Positions 10,339-20,868 of a stretch of 64,000 nt of DNA are shown here, piece by piece. The notes below the pieces were generated by a model. That model saw nothing but the letters and a program-made list of their open reading frames with translations. It was not told where the DNA came from and made no database searches. The stretch comes from Clostridiales bacterium (GTDB lineage Bacteria; Bacillota; Clostridia; Christensenellales; Aristaeellaceae), in contig SVGS01000001.1 of the NCBI GenBank assembly GCA_015056205.1, forward strand, positions 244,365 through 308,364, written 5' to 3'. The translations under genes and the position numbers were made by a program. How positions within the stretch are numbered: the first letter of the stretch is position 1; each line of letters begins with the position of its first letter.

Positions 10339-11034
10339 TCAGGCATTCCCTGCTTCATCTGCCATATTTCTGAACATGCGATAAATCGGAATCAGAATCT
10401 TAAAATCTTTTCTTACTTCATGAGTCAGCTGTTCGCTGAACGCAAGTTCCTGAGGCACGGGATTCTTTCCGATATAAAATTCCTTCATCGTGTACCATCG
10501 CTTGAGCCGTTCCGGAACAGAAACCGGTACAGCCATCCGTTTAAACGTGCTGCCTCCGAGCACCAGATGGCGCCGGTTGGCCATAAACGGATCGATCACT
10601 CCGGCAATTTCCGCCGGCCGTGCCTCAAGCTGCTTCCGGAAAATGTCCATTGCTTCCCGGTTTTCACCCCAGAAGCCCATTCCCCAGTCCAGCCTCCCCG
10701 GGCCGAATTCCATGAAGAAAAACAGGGACTTATCTCTGGGTTCCGCGGCTCTCCGGAACAAAAGCCACAGATGATCCCTGTACGGGCTTTTGTCTCTGGA
10801 AAAACGGGTATCCCGGTGAATGTGCGAAAGACATTTGTAAGGCCTGATTTCCATAAGGGGATCCGCTTCCTTCATCAGCGGAGAAAGGTCCTCAATGAAG
10901 GCATAGAAAGGCTTCTGTACCGATTCTGCATAACGGTCATGATTCTGATGAAACCATTCGGTGTAATTATGAAATTTCAGATCCAGAAAAAACTGGATGG
11001 TATCGTCCGTAAATCCTGTAAACATGACCGTCAT
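10339..11034 (-). CDS. DUF2461 family protein
   Basis: FLDLKFHNYTEWFHQNHDRY...IRPYKCLSHIHRDTRFSRDKSPYRDHLW, DUF2461-like. Confidence 0.75.
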   Translation of the reverse strand: MTVMFTGFTDDTIQFFLDLKFHNYTEWFHQNHDRYAESVQKPFYAFIEDLSPLMKEADPLMEIRPYKCLSHIHRDTRFSRDKSPYRDHLWLLFRRAAEPRDKSLFFFMEFGPGRLDWGMGFWGENREAMDIFRKQLEARPAEIAGVIDPFMANRRHLVLGGSTFKRMAVPVSVPERLKRWYTMKEFYIGKNPVPQELAFSEQLTHEVRKDFKILIPIYRMFRNMADEAGNA

Positions 11035-11043
11035 CCATTCTGC

Positions 11044-13110
11044 TTATTCTCTGATTTCCAGCGGAGATTCTCCCGTCAGCTTCCGGCTCAGCTGATCCGG
11101 CTGGCACGTACCGATATAGAATACCACGTGCCCGACTGTTTCCCGTTCTCCTTCTTCGTTTACCACTGTACGGGTCAGCGGATCCAGCCGGATTTCAACT
11201 TCCCTGCTTTCCCCTTTCCGCAGGCTGACCCGGGTAAACCCGCAAAGCCTGGGCCGGGGTGTCGCCTGAGAATGTTCGGCAGCCGCATAAACCTGAAGTA
11301 CCGCATCCCCGTCCATGGATCCGTCATTGGAAACGGTAACCTTCACGTTCTGCGCGCTGACCGCCGGTGCCGAGAGTGAAAAATGCGTATAGCTGAGACC
11401 GTAGCCGAACGGATATAAAGCTGTTCCGGTAAAGTATCGGTAGGTGCGGTTTGCCATGCTGTAATCTTCAAATGCCGGCAGATCCGCAATGTCACGGTAG
11501 AAAGTCAGCGGCAGATGTCCGCTGAATGAAACCTCTCCGAAGAGCAGCTTCGCCAGGGCCGTCCCGCCCGCCTGTCCGGGGTACCAGGCAAAGACCTTTG
11601 CGTTTCCCTCCTGAACATTCAGGGATGACCCGGCCGCAATAACCGTAACCAGGTGATCGGTGCTCTCCCGCAGGGTTTTCAGAAGCTTCCTCTGGGATTC
11701 GGGAATCAGCAGATCATTTTTATCTCCGCTGAAATATTCGTTTCCCGTATCTCCCTCTTCCCCTTCCAGGCCGGCATCCAGTCCGACGCAGGCTATGGTT
11801 ACATCGGCTATTTCAGCATACATGGCAGCTTCAGCCAGCCTGTCATCCGCCTGCGCCAGGCCGGAAGTTCTGTCCTTGAACAGATGACTGCCGAGGCTGT
11901 AAAGCACACGGATTCCGTGCTTTGCGGCATAGGTGCGAATCCCGTTCAGAAAAGTCACATACCGGCTGCTGGTTCCGTTATAGTTTCCTTCCAGTGCCAT
12001 CACGCTGTCAGCATTCGGTCCGATGACGGCAATGGTCTTCACCTGTTCGGCGTTCAGCGGAAGGATGCCATCGTTTTCCAGAAGGACCATGCCTTTTTCA
12101 GCCGCTTTCAGTGCCAGAGCGTCATGCTCATCTGTATCATTCTCCGTTACAGGAATATCGTCATATTCACAGTCATCCGCGAAGAGTCCCAGCATATAAC
12201 GGGTGGTAAACAGCCGTACGCAGGCCCTGGTGATATCCTCTTCGGAAATCAGGCCCTCCTGCAGCGCTTCCAGAATATGCAGATATGTGTTGCCGCAGTT
12301 CAGATCGCATCCGTTTTTTATGGCCAGAGCTGCGCTCTCGGGAGCGGTGGCTGTAACCTTATGATTTTCATGGAAATCACGGATCGCCCAGCAATCACTG
12401 ACGACATGGCCCTGAAAGCCCCATTTCCCCCGAAGCGTATCCGTGAGCAGAAATTTGGAACCACAGGCAGGTTCTCCGTTTACACGGTTATAAGCACCCA
12501 TTACGGATTCTACACCGGCTTCCCTGACTGTCGCTTCAAAAGCCGGCAGATAGGTTTCCTCAAGATCTTTTTTGCTGGCACGCGCGTCAAACTGATGGCG
12601 CAGAGCCTCCGGCCCGGAATGAACGGCAAAATGCTTGCTGCACGCGGCTGTTTTCAGGTATTTTCCGTTTCCCTGCAGACCTTTGATAAACCGGATTCCA
12701 AGCCGGCTTGTCAGATAGGGATCCTCTCCGTAGGTCTCATGCCCTCTTCCCCAGCGGGGATCCCGGAAAATATTGATATTGGGGCTCCATACCGTTAATC
12801 CCTTATAAATATCACGATCTCCGTGCCGGCTCTGCCCGTTATACTTTGCCCGGGCTTCCGTGGAAATTACCGAAGCGATCTCCTCCTGAAGGTCTTCGTC
12901 AAACATGGCGGCTAAACCGATCGCCTGGGGAAAAACGGTAGCCGTCCCCGCTCTGGCCACACCGTGCAGCGCTTCATTCCACCAGTTGTAAGCAGGGATA
13001 CCAAGCCGCGGAACAGCCGGTGCATCATATTTCAGCTGGGAAGCTTTTTCTTCCAGCGTCATCCTGGAAACAAGCTCTTTGGCTTTGGCGGTAGCAGTGT
13101 CTCTGTTCAT
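11044..13110 (-). CDS. Glycoside hydrolase family 3 (beta-xylosidase/beta-glucosidase)
   Basis: MTLEEKASQLKYDAPAVPRLGIPAYNWWNEALHGVARAG; GH3 VVSDCWAIRDF nucleophile region. ATG at 13110 preceded by AGGAG is preferred over the ORF start at 13158. Confidence 0.88.
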   Translation of the reverse strand: MNRDTATAKAKELVSRMTLEEKASQLKYDAPAVPRLGIPAYNWWNEALHGVARAGTATVFPQAIGLAAMFDEDLQEEIASVISTEARAKYNGQSRHGDRDIYKGLTVWSPNINIFRDPRWGRGHETYGEDPYLTSRLGIRFIKGLQGNGKYLKTAACSKHFAVHSGPEALRHQFDARASKKDLEETYLPAFEATVREAGVESVMGAYNRVNGEPACGSKFLLTDTLRGKWGFQGHVVSDCWAIRDFHENHKVTATAPESAALAIKNGCDLNCGNTYLHILEALQEGLISEEDITRACVRLFTTRYMLGLFADDCEYDDIPVTENDTDEHDALALKAAEKGMVLLENDGILPLNAEQVKTIAVIGPNADSVMALEGNYNGTSSRYVTFLNGIRTYAAKHGIRVLYSLGSHLFKDRTSGLAQADDRLAEAAMYAEIADVTIACVGLDAGLEGEEGDTGNEYFSGDKNDLLIPESQRKLLKTLRESTDHLVTVIAAGSSLNVQEGNAKVFAWYPGQAGGTALAKLLFGEVSFSGHLPLTFYRDIADLPAFEDYSMANRTYRYFTGTALYPFGYGLSYTHFSLSAPAVSAQNVKVTVSNDGSMDGDAVLQVYAAAEHSQATPRPRLCGFTRVSLRKGESREVEIRLDPLTRTVVNEEGERETVGHVVFYIGTCQPDQLSRKLTGESPLEIRE

Positions 13111-13162
13111 GAAGGGGGATCTCCTTTCTGCGACCTGGTTATTCGGGGAAAAAAGCAAAGAA

Positions 13163-13182
13163 AGCTGCCGTTTCCGGCAGCT
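13163..13182 (-). terminator. Rho-independent terminator downstream of rplS
   Basis: Minus strand AGCTGCCG-GAAA-CGGCAGCT, perfect 8-bp stem with GNRA loop, followed by TTCTTTGCTTTTTT. Confidence 0.8.
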
Positions 13183-13194
13183 GTCTGGCTTGAA

Positions 13195-13545
13195 TTACAC
13201 GCGCCTGACCTCTTTAATTTTCGCGGCTTTACCCTGAAGGTCACGCAGATAGTACAGCTTCGCGCGGCGGACTTTGCCGTGACGAATCACTTCCACATGG
13301 TCGACCCGCGGGGAATGAATCGGGAATGTACGTTCAACGCCAATCCCATAGGAAACACGCCTGACCGTAAAGGTTTCCCGTACCCCGCCATTGCGCTTGG
13401 CAATCACAGTGCCTTCGAAAGCCTGCAGACGTTCTCTGTTTCCTTCAACAACCTTCACCCATACCCGCACGGTATCACCGACACTGATAGCAGGAAGATC
13501 TGTCCGAATCTGTTTGGCTTCGATGGAACGAATAATTTCATTCAT
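13195..13545 (-). CDS. rplS: 50S ribosomal protein L19
   Basis: [66 protein letters not shown]. Confidence 0.98.
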   Translation of the reverse strand: MNEIIRSIEAKQIRTDLPAISVGDTVRVWVKVVEGNRERLQAFEGTVIAKRNGGVRETFTVRRVSYGIGVERTFPIHSPRVDHVEVIRHGKVRRAKLYYLRDLQGKAAKIKEVRRV

Positions 13546-13679
13546 CGCCTTGTTCCTCCTTCCCTCTCAGACGTTCGTGCTTCGGAGGCCGATTCGAACA
13601 ATAGCCTGACCCGAACAGAGGACCGTCCGCATAACATTGTAGATGATATCATTTTTCCGAACAAAAAGCAAGCTTTATT

Positions 13680-14705
13680 TTATATATCGATGAACTTGCG
13701 GAATTCCGGCAGGATTCCGATTCCGTCGGGATAGTGAGCGGCAAACTGAGGAATCGCGTGAGACGGAAAGCTGTTGCCTTCAATGAAGGTGGGGCCGTTG
13801 GCGGTAATTGCGACATCCCAGGCGATATAACGCATTTCAGGGATTTTTTCCGCCGCTTTCATGCACATCGCCTTGGCTTCATTCCAGAAAGGAATGGTCA
13901 ACCCGATAATGCTGGTATTGGTCATAGGATGTTTTAAAAACGTATTTCCCTGTTTATCAGCCCCGACGGTCAGAAGCTTTCCGGAGCTCAGATCTATCCG
14001 TGCTGCCATTCCGCCGCAATCTACGTTGTCCATGACTTTTCCGTTTCCGATACGCAGGAATGCGTATACTATGCCCTTCTGCTTTTCTCCGAACAGAGTG
14101 GCAATACGGCAGGTATTGACGGATGTCGGACACAGGGAAGCCATTTTCGGATGCTGAACGACAATCTCCTCCAGAATACCGATCCCGTCATCGATCAGTT
14201 TCCGGCGAAAAGCCTCCGGCCCCTGCTGCCAGTCTGCCGCCGTATACTTTTTGATTCCCTGTCCGCTGGATCCTTCAAGCGGTTTCCCGATCAGCGATTC
14301 ACGGCCGCGGCAGAGAGAAAAAAGGTCATCTGTATTTGTTTCAGCATTGATTTTCAGCCACTTACGGGGAATATACTCACTGAAAAGGGCATTGAATTCT
14401 GCTTTATCATCGAAAAAATGCCAGAATTCCTTTGGATTCATTCTCCGGACAATTTCATTGGAAATGCCCCGGGTAATTACCGTCCTGCGCTGCTCATCGT
14501 TCAGCCGGTACATTTCCGCAATTTTGTAATCAATATATCCGGCATTGTATTTAACGGCGCACTGAAGCATGTCCTTCATCAGCCAGGCCCTGCTTTTGCC
14601 GCTGCGTTTTTTCAGCAGCTTTGTGGTTTTCCACATGGCCTTTCTGTCAATCTTCGCGGCCCGTTTCAGAAAATACTGCATACGTGTAGACATGAGAAAG
14701 CGCAT
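13680..14705 (-). CDS. Sugar-transfer-associated ATP-grasp domain protein
   Basis: IGKPLEGSSGQGIKKY; EEIVVQHPKMASLCPTSVNTCRIATLF; YIAWDVAITANGPTFIEGNSFP: ATP-grasp sugar-transfer type. Confidence 0.75.
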   Translation of the reverse strand: MRFLMSTRMQYFLKRAAKIDRKAMWKTTKLLKKRSGKSRAWLMKDMLQCAVKYNAGYIDYKIAEMYRLNDEQRRTVITRGISNEIVRRMNPKEFWHFFDDKAEFNALFSEYIPRKWLKINAETNTDDLFSLCRGRESLIGKPLEGSSGQGIKKYTAADWQQGPEAFRRKLIDDGIGILEEIVVQHPKMASLCPTSVNTCRIATLFGEKQKGIVYAFLRIGNGKVMDNVDCGGMAARIDLSSGKLLTVGADKQGNTFLKHPMTNTSIIGLTIPFWNEAKAMCMKAAEKIPEMRYIAWDVAITANGPTFIEGNSFPSHAIPQFAAHYPDGIGILPEFRKFIDI

Positions 14706-14719
14706 CCCCTTTCCTTGGA

Positions 14720-15817
14720 TTAAACGTTGAACCGGAAAAGCGTAATATCTCCGTCTTTCATCACGTAGTCTTTTCCTTCGCTCCGTACCAGCCCTTTTTC
14801 ACGGCACGCAGCCATGCTTCCATTTTCAACCAGAGTTTCATAAGGCACCACCTCAGCGCGGATAAACCCTCTCTCAAAGTCCGTATGGATCTTTCCGGCT
14901 GCCTGAGGCGCTTTGGTGCCCTGGGGAATGGTCCATGCTCTGCATTCATCTTCCCCGACCGTCAGAAAGGAGATCAGCCCCAGCAGTCTGTAGCAGGCGG
15001 TAATCAGTCGATCCAGTCCGCTTTCTCCGATTCCAAGATCTTCGATAAATTCCGCCTTATCCTGGGGAGACATCTGAGCAATCTCTTCCTCTATAGCGGC
15101 GGAGATCACAATCATCTCGGCATTTTCCGCTGCGGCCGTTTCCCTGACCCGCTGAACGAAGGGGATTTCTTCCTCGTTTTTTCCCAGGTCGTCTTCAGAG
15201 ATATTGGCGGCGTAAATGACCGGCTTTGTGGTCAGCAGAAACCAGTCATTAACCAGGGCGCGCTCATCGTCATTCATCTCATACGTCCGGGCGGGCTTTC
15301 CGGATTCCAGGTGCTGATAGATCTTTTCCGCCAGCTCCGCTTCCGCCGCACTCTTCCGATCCCCTCCCCGGAAGTTTCGAAGCGCTTTGTCTCTGCGTCT
15401 GGAAACCGTTTCCATATCGGAGAAGATCAGTTCCAGATTGATCGTTTCGATATCGCGGACAGGATCAACCGATCCGTCCACATGAATAATGTTTTCATCT
15501 TCAAAGCATCTGACCACGTGAACAATTGCGTCTACTTCCCGGATATGACTCAGAAACTTGTTTCCGAGACCCTCGCCTCGGCTTGCTCCCTTTACGAGTC
15601 CCGCGATATCAACGAATTCAATCGTTGTCGGCGTTATTTTTTTCGGATGGTACATTTCTCCCAGAACATCCAGACGGGAATCGGGCACCATCACAACCCC
15701 GGTATTGGGTTCGATCGTGCAGAAAGGATAATTTTCCGCCTGTGCTCCCGCTTTCGTGATGGCGTTAAAAAGCGTACTTTTTCCGACGTTCGGCAATCCG
15801 ACAACACCCAGTTTCAT
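14720..15817 (-). CDS. ychF: Redox-regulated ATPase YchF (Obg-like)
   Basis: MKLGVVGLPNVGKSTLFNAITKAGAQAENYPFCTIEPNTGVV; C-terminal TGS domain. Confidence 0.97.
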   Translation of the reverse strand: MKLGVVGLPNVGKSTLFNAITKAGAQAENYPFCTIEPNTGVVMVPDSRLDVLGEMYHPKKITPTTIEFVDIAGLVKGASRGEGLGNKFLSHIREVDAIVHVVRCFEDENIIHVDGSVDPVRDIETINLELIFSDMETVSRRRDKALRNFRGGDRKSAAEAELAEKIYQHLESGKPARTYEMNDDERALVNDWFLLTTKPVIYAANISEDDLGKNEEEIPFVQRVRETAAAENAEMIVISAAIEEEIAQMSPQDKAEFIEDLGIGESGLDRLITACYRLLGLISFLTVGEDECRAWTIPQGTKAPQAAGKIHTDFERGFIRAEVVPYETLVENGSMAACREKGLVRSEGKDYVMKDGDITLFRFNV

Positions 15818-15959
15818 GCCACCTGCTCCTTCCCGTTCAGCAGAACCATAACGGTTCTGTACCGAAAAGAATTATATCGGCCCGCTTCTGAATCGTCAAG
15901 CTTTCAAAAACTGAAAAACTATGGTATGATGATTGCGTTTTCAGAAGGAGGTGAAAGGT

Positions 15960-17426
15960 TTGAAAAAAGGGATCTGTCTTTTTTTATCCCTTTGTTTTCT
16001 GCTTCTCGCCTTCTCCGGTGTCGGTCTGACTGAAGACAACGCCGCTGAAAGGATTCCGGAACCCACGCTGCAGCCGGATGCCCCTGCCTATAACGCGGAT
16101 CATCCAGAGGATCTGACGCCTGATCAGCTTTATGCGCTTTCCGCGATTCTGATTACAGAGGATAAGGGTGAAGTCATTTTCGAAAAGGACGCAGATGAAA
16201 TCCGTTATCCGGCTTCCACCACGAAAATCCTGACCGTTCTGCTGGGAATTCTCATGGTGGATGATCTCGAACAGATTGTCACGGTTTCTGAAACGGCGCT
16301 GATGGTTCCGGAAGATTCCTCCACCATGAAACTGAAAGCGGATGAGGAAATCAGGCTGATCGACGTTCTGTACGGTACGATGATGCTCTCCGGAAACGAC
16401 GGCGCCAACGTTATTGCCGAAACCGTTTCCGGCTCCGTTGACCGCTTTGTGGATCTGATGAATGAGACTGCCAAAGCCTACGGATGTACAAGCACCCATT
16501 TTGTTAACGCGCACGGTTACCATGATGATAATCACTATACAACAGCCCGGGATATGGCCATCATTACCCGACAGGCCATGCAGAATGAGACCTTTCGGGA
16601 AATCGCTCGGGCGGTAACCTACTCCATTCCCCGCACAAATAAACAGCGGGCCAGAACCATTACTACCCGTTCTGAATACATGCTCACCGGTTCCGAGGAA
16701 AAGCCGAATAAATACTATTATGAATATGCGACCGGTGTAAAAACGGGTTCTCATTCTCATTCCGGTTACTGTTTTGTAGGATCCGCGGAAAAAAACCAGG
16801 TGGAACTGATTTCTGTTGTGCTGTTTACCGGAAACCGTGCCAGGTGGGCAGATACGATCAAGCTCATGAATTACGGATTCAGTCAGTATATCAGTGTAAC
16901 TCCGGTCGAGCTTTATCAGATGAATCCCATTACGATCGAGACCAGCAATTATTCCACTTCTGATTCGAACCGCGGAAAACTTCAGCTGATCTGCCAGCCT
17001 TCCGACGCTGCCGCTTCAGATATACGAATCGTTGCGACAAAATCTGAAATCAGAAGAATGGCGGATAATCTTACAGACACGGTGCTGATCCAGTACAGCC
17101 GTGATTTTGCCGCTCCGATCACCGTCGGGGAGACAATTGGCACAATGACCTATTTCCCGGAGAAGGGAGATCCTGTCTCATATACCTTGTCCGCTTCCCG
17201 CAGCATCGCGCAGCGGGAAAATGTACCGAAGACGCTGGAGCAAATCGTTCGCGAGACCTACGCGGATCCGAATCCTTTTCCTCCGCTGAACTTCGAATTT
17301 GCCATGATTCTTTTCCTTCCTTTTTTAACGCTCCTGCTGCTCCTGTTCCTGCTGATTCGGACGCGAAAGCGGCACCGGAAGCGTAATCTGCGTGTTCCCC
17401 GGCCCCGGCAGCGCTATGTGAAATAA
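15960..17426 (+). CDS. D-alanyl-D-alanine carboxypeptidase (DacF/PBP5-like)
   Basis: Signal peptide; YPASTTKILTVLLG (SxxK), SGNDGANVIAE (SxN), VKTGSHSHSG (KTG). TTG start at 15960 follows AGGAGGTGAAAGG; the ORF track starts at 15933. Confidence 0.9.
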   Translation: MKKGICLFLSLCFLLLAFSGVGLTEDNAAERIPEPTLQPDAPAYNADHPEDLTPDQLYALSAILITEDKGEVIFEKDADEIRYPASTTKILTVLLGILMVDDLEQIVTVSETALMVPEDSSTMKLKADEEIRLIDVLYGTMMLSGNDGANVIAETVSGSVDRFVDLMNETAKAYGCTSTHFVNAHGYHDDNHYTTARDMAIITRQAMQNETFREIARAVTYSIPRTNKQRARTITTRSEYMLTGSEEKPNKYYYEYATGVKTGSHSHSGYCFVGSAEKNQVELISVVLFTGNRARWADTIKLMNYGFSQYISVTPVELYQMNPITIETSNYSTSDSNRGKLQLICQPSDAAASDIRIVATKSEIRRMADNLTDTVLIQYSRDFAAPITVGETIGTMTYFPEKGDPVSYTLSASRSIAQRENVPKTLEQIVRETYADPNPFPPLNFEFAMILFLPFLTLLLLLFLLIRTRKRHRKRNLRVPRPRQRYVK

Positions 17427-17523
17427 TTGTTTTTTCAATATTTGTGTTTGCATGACAGAAAGCTTTGTGATACCATAATCTGTTGAGAGGATATCTTATA
17501 AATTCATGGATCGGAGGGTTTTT

Positions 17524-19116
17524 ATGATAGCGAAGGAAATCATCGGAAACGGTCAAGCTATTCTTGGAATTGAGTTCGGTTCCACCCGGATTAAGAGTGT
17601 GCTCATCGGGCCGGATCATACGATTCTTGCCTCCGGTTCCCACGAATGGGAAAATGAACTGCTGGACGGAGTCTGGACTTACAGTGAAAAATCTATTGTG
17701 GAGGGTTTGCAGGCCAGCTATGCCGATCTGAAGCAAGCGGTTGAAGCGCAGTACGGTCTTCATCTGAACGTGCTGGGCGGCCTTGGCTTGAGCGCCATGA
17801 TGCATGGATATCTTCCCTTTGATCAGGAGATGCGTCTGCTGGTCCCCTTCCGCACCTGGCGGAACACGATGACCGGCCCTGCCTCAAAAGAACTGACGGA
17901 TCTTTTCCGGTTCAATATGCCGCAGCGCTGGAGTCTGAGTCATCTTTATCAGGCTATTCTGAACGGAGAACCTCATGTTTCCTCAATCCGTTTCATTACG
18001 ACGCTGGCCGGCTGGATGCATTTCCGTCTGACCGGCCGGAAGGTTCTCGGAATCGGCGATGCCAGTGGGATTATGCCGGTTGACAGCCGGACTCTGGATT
18101 ATGACAGCGGCATGATTCAGGCGTTTGACCGTCTGATTGCGGACCGGAATTTTTCGTGGAAACTGCGCGATATTCTGCCTGAAGTGCTTTGTGCCGGTCA
18201 GGATGCCGGCACGCTGACGAAGGAAGGCGCGTTCCTGCTGGATCCTTCCGGAGAATTGCAGCCCGGATGCCCTGTCTGTCCGCCTGAAGGAGACGCCGGA
18301 ACCGGCATGGTGGCCACGAACAGCGTACGCGTCCGTACAGGAAACGTCAGTGCCGGAACCTCTATTTTCAGCATGATCGTGCTGGAGAAGCCGCTGAGTA
18401 AGGTTCATCCGGAAATCGATATCGTAACGACTCCCTCCGGTCAGCAGGTCGGTATGGTTCATTGCAACAGCTGCACCAGTGATGTGAATGCATGGGTGTC
18501 TCTTTTCCGTGAATTTGCGTCATTAATGGGCTGTGATGTTTCCGCCGGAGAAGCTTTCACAAAGCTTTTTCAGAAGTCGCTGGAAGGCGAAAAGGACGGC
18601 GGCGGACTTGTAAGTTTCAATTATTTTGCCGGAGAGCCGGTAACCGGCCTCTCGGAAGGCGGTCGTCCTCTGCTGGTCCGGCTTCCGGATGCCAGAATGA
18701 ATCTGGCCAACTTTATGAAAGTCCAGCTTTACGCCAGTATGGAAACACTGAAGTACGGCATGGAGATTATGAAAGAGGAAAAAGTTGCCATCGACCGGGT
18801 TTACGGCCATGGCGGTCTGTTTAAGACGCCGGAAGTTGCGCAGCGAGCGCTGGCTGCGGCCATCCACGCCCCGGTTACGGTGATGGAAACGGCCGGAGAA
18901 GGCGGCGCCTGGGGAATTGCGCTTCTGGCTGACTTTCTGGTTCATCGGGAGCAGAATCAGTCCCTTGAAGATTATCTGGATCAGCAGGTATTCAACGGCA
19001 TGGTTCAGTCTACACTCAATCCGGATCCGGAGGATGAAAAAGGTTTTGACGCATATATGAAGCGCTTTGTACAGTGTATTCCTGCTGAAACAGCCGCAGT
19101 CCGCGAAATGGTATGA
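17524..19116 (+). CDS. FGGY-family carbohydrate kinase
   Basis: ILGIEFGSTRIKSVLI; LSAMMHGYLPFD; TGNVSAGTSIFSMI; VYGHGGLFKTPEVAQRALAAAI. ATG at 17524 gives the canonical N-terminus. Confidence 0.85.
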   Translation: MIAKEIIGNGQAILGIEFGSTRIKSVLIGPDHTILASGSHEWENELLDGVWTYSEKSIVEGLQASYADLKQAVEAQYGLHLNVLGGLGLSAMMHGYLPFDQEMRLLVPFRTWRNTMTGPASKELTDLFRFNMPQRWSLSHLYQAILNGEPHVSSIRFITTLAGWMHFRLTGRKVLGIGDASGIMPVDSRTLDYDSGMIQAFDRLIADRNFSWKLRDILPEVLCAGQDAGTLTKEGAFLLDPSGELQPGCPVCPPEGDAGTGMVATNSVRVRTGNVSAGTSIFSMIVLEKPLSKVHPEIDIVTTPSGQQVGMVHCNSCTSDVNAWVSLFREFASLMGCDVSAGEAFTKLFQKSLEGEKDGGGLVSFNYFAGEPVTGLSEGGRPLLVRLPDARMNLANFMKVQLYASMETLKYGMEIMKEEKVAIDRVYGHGGLFKTPEVAQRALAAAIHAPVTVMETAGEGGAWGIALLADFLVHREQNQSLEDYLDQQVFNGMVQSTLNPDPEDEKGFDAYMKRFVQCIPAETAAVREMV

Positions 19117-19943
19117 TGGAAGGGAAAAAAAATTTCTCCCCTAAAGCAATCGCGTTTGATCTGGATGATACGCTGCTCCGGGATGATCTTTCCATATCGG
19201 ACTTCACGGTTCAGATCCTCTCAAAGCTTCACGGCAAAGGCGTACTGATTATTCCGGCCAGCGGCAGAACGCGGGTCAGTATGAGTTCTTTTGTGGAACG
19301 TTTGAACTGTGTGGATCAGTATATTGCCTGCAACGGAGCGGAAATCTGGTCCGGCAAAGACCATTCTCTGCTCCGCCGTGAAACCTTCCCTCTTTCCACG
19401 GCACATCAGATTATTGAATTCGGCCGCAGACATCATTGCTATGCGCAAACCTATGATGAAGGAAAGTTTTACTTCAATCAATACTGTACTTACGCGGATG
19501 CCTATGCCCGAGCATCCTCACTGAAGGGCGAATTTGTAGGTGATCTGGATTCCTTTGTTCATGATCCCTGCTGCAAGTTCCTGATGATGGATGAGCCGGA
19601 AAAGATATCCGCGATGCTTGAGGAAGCAAGGCAAGTTTTTAACGGAAAAGCTTCTGTGACCTGTTCCAAGCCGCATTACCTGGAGTTTAACCCGCCGAAC
19701 GCGACGAAAGCGAAGGCTCTTGAGGTTCTGCTGTCCGGCAAAGGCCTTTCCCTTTCGGAAGTGATTGCTTTCGGTGACAGTCTGAACGACTGGAGCATGC
19801 TTTCCGCCTGCGGTCTGGGTATATGTGTAGCCAATGCCCGTCCGGAATTACTGGAGCGCTGCGATGATACCTGTCCCTCCAATCAGGAAGACGGCGTCGC
19901 ACGTTACCTGCAGAAACATGTTCTTCAGGAGATGAGTCTTTGA
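19113..19943 (+). CDS. HAD-superfamily (Cof-like) hydrolase
   Basis: AIAFDLDDTLLRDD; IIPASGRTR; VIAFGDSLNDWSML. Confidence 0.9.
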   Translation: MMEGKKNFSPKAIAFDLDDTLLRDDLSISDFTVQILSKLHGKGVLIIPASGRTRVSMSSFVERLNCVDQYIACNGAEIWSGKDHSLLRRETFPLSTAHQIIEFGRRHHCYAQTYDEGKFYFNQYCTYADAYARASSLKGEFVGDLDSFVHDPCCKFLMMDEPEKISAMLEEARQVFNGKASVTCSKPHYLEFNPPNATKAKALEVLLSGKGLSLSEVIAFGDSLNDWSMLSACGLGICVANARPELLERCDDTCPSNQEDGVARYLQKHVLQEMSL

Positions 19944-20848
19944 TCGAAGCGCGGGATTTTCAGAATGCGATGAATCTGGAATGTCTGGTTGAGTCACCCG
20001 TCATCGGATGGGAGCTCCGTTCTCCGGATCTGAACCGGCCTGGCATGCAGTTTTGCGGCATCTATGAATACTTTGCCTATGAGCGGCCTCAGGTGATCGG
20101 AAAAGTCGAAATGGCTTACCTGGAAAAGCTCTCATCGGCGGAAAAACAGGCTGTCCTTGAGCGTTTCTATGCTTACCGGATTCCGTGTGTGATTATCTGC
20201 CGCGGAATGGATCCTCCTCCCGAATTGCTGGAAGCTGCCCGAAACGCCAAAGTCTGGCTCTTCAGAACCGGTCAGCGGACAACCCGTTTCTGTTTTTCGG
20301 CAATTGTCTATCTGAATCGCTGTCTGGCTCCGCATGAATCAGTTCATGGTGTCCTGCTGGATGTATACGGGGTCGGTGTTCTCCTCAGAGGGAAAAGCGG
20401 CGTCGGGAAAAGTGAGGCTGCTCTGGAATTGATTAAACGCGGGCATATGCTGGTCGCGGATGATCTTGTTGACATCTGCCGCATAGCCGACGATCGCCTG
20501 ATCGGCACCTGCCCGGAATCCATCCGCAATATGATGGAAATCCGTGGGATCGGCGTGATTGATATTCGTGCCGTATATGGCATCGGCGCTGTTTGTCCGA
20601 GCAAAACCATCGATCTTATTATGGAACTGGAGCCGTGGGAAGAGGGTAAAATGTATGACCGGATCGGTTATGAAGAACATACAATGAAAATTATGGAGGT
20701 TCCGGTTCCTTACATGACGATGCCTGTCAAGCCCGGACGGAATCTGGCGATCATCGTTGAAGTCGCCGCACGGAATCTGAGCCTGAAACGGATCGGATAT
20801 CATGCGGCAAAAGAACTGGTATCGCAGTTAAGCGATCATGAAGTGTAA
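19940..20848 (+). CDS. hprK: HPr kinase/phosphorylase
   Basis: LLRGKSGVGKSEAALELIKRGHMLVADDLVDI (P-loop); MEIRGIGVIDIRAVYGIGAV signature. Confidence 0.97.
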   Translation: MIEARDFQNAMNLECLVESPVIGWELRSPDLNRPGMQFCGIYEYFAYERPQVIGKVEMAYLEKLSSAEKQAVLERFYAYRIPCVIICRGMDPPPELLEAARNAKVWLFRTGQRTTRFCFSAIVYLNRCLAPHESVHGVLLDVYGVGVLLRGKSGVGKSEAALELIKRGHMLVADDLVDICRIADDRLIGTCPESIRNMMEIRGIGVIDIRAVYGIGAVCPSKTIDLIMELEPWEEGKMYDRIGYEEHTMKIMEVPVPYMTMPVKPGRNLAIIVEVAARNLSLKRIGYHAAKELVSQLSDHEV

Positions 20849-20868
20849 TTGCAAGGAGGGGGATTCCT

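Noticed and set aside
10171-11379. 402-aa plus-strand ORF
   Set aside because: Antisense shadow of the phosphomutase and DUF2461 genes; no recognisable motifs.
11653-12798. 381-aa plus-strand ORF
   Set aside because: Antisense to the GH3 gene.
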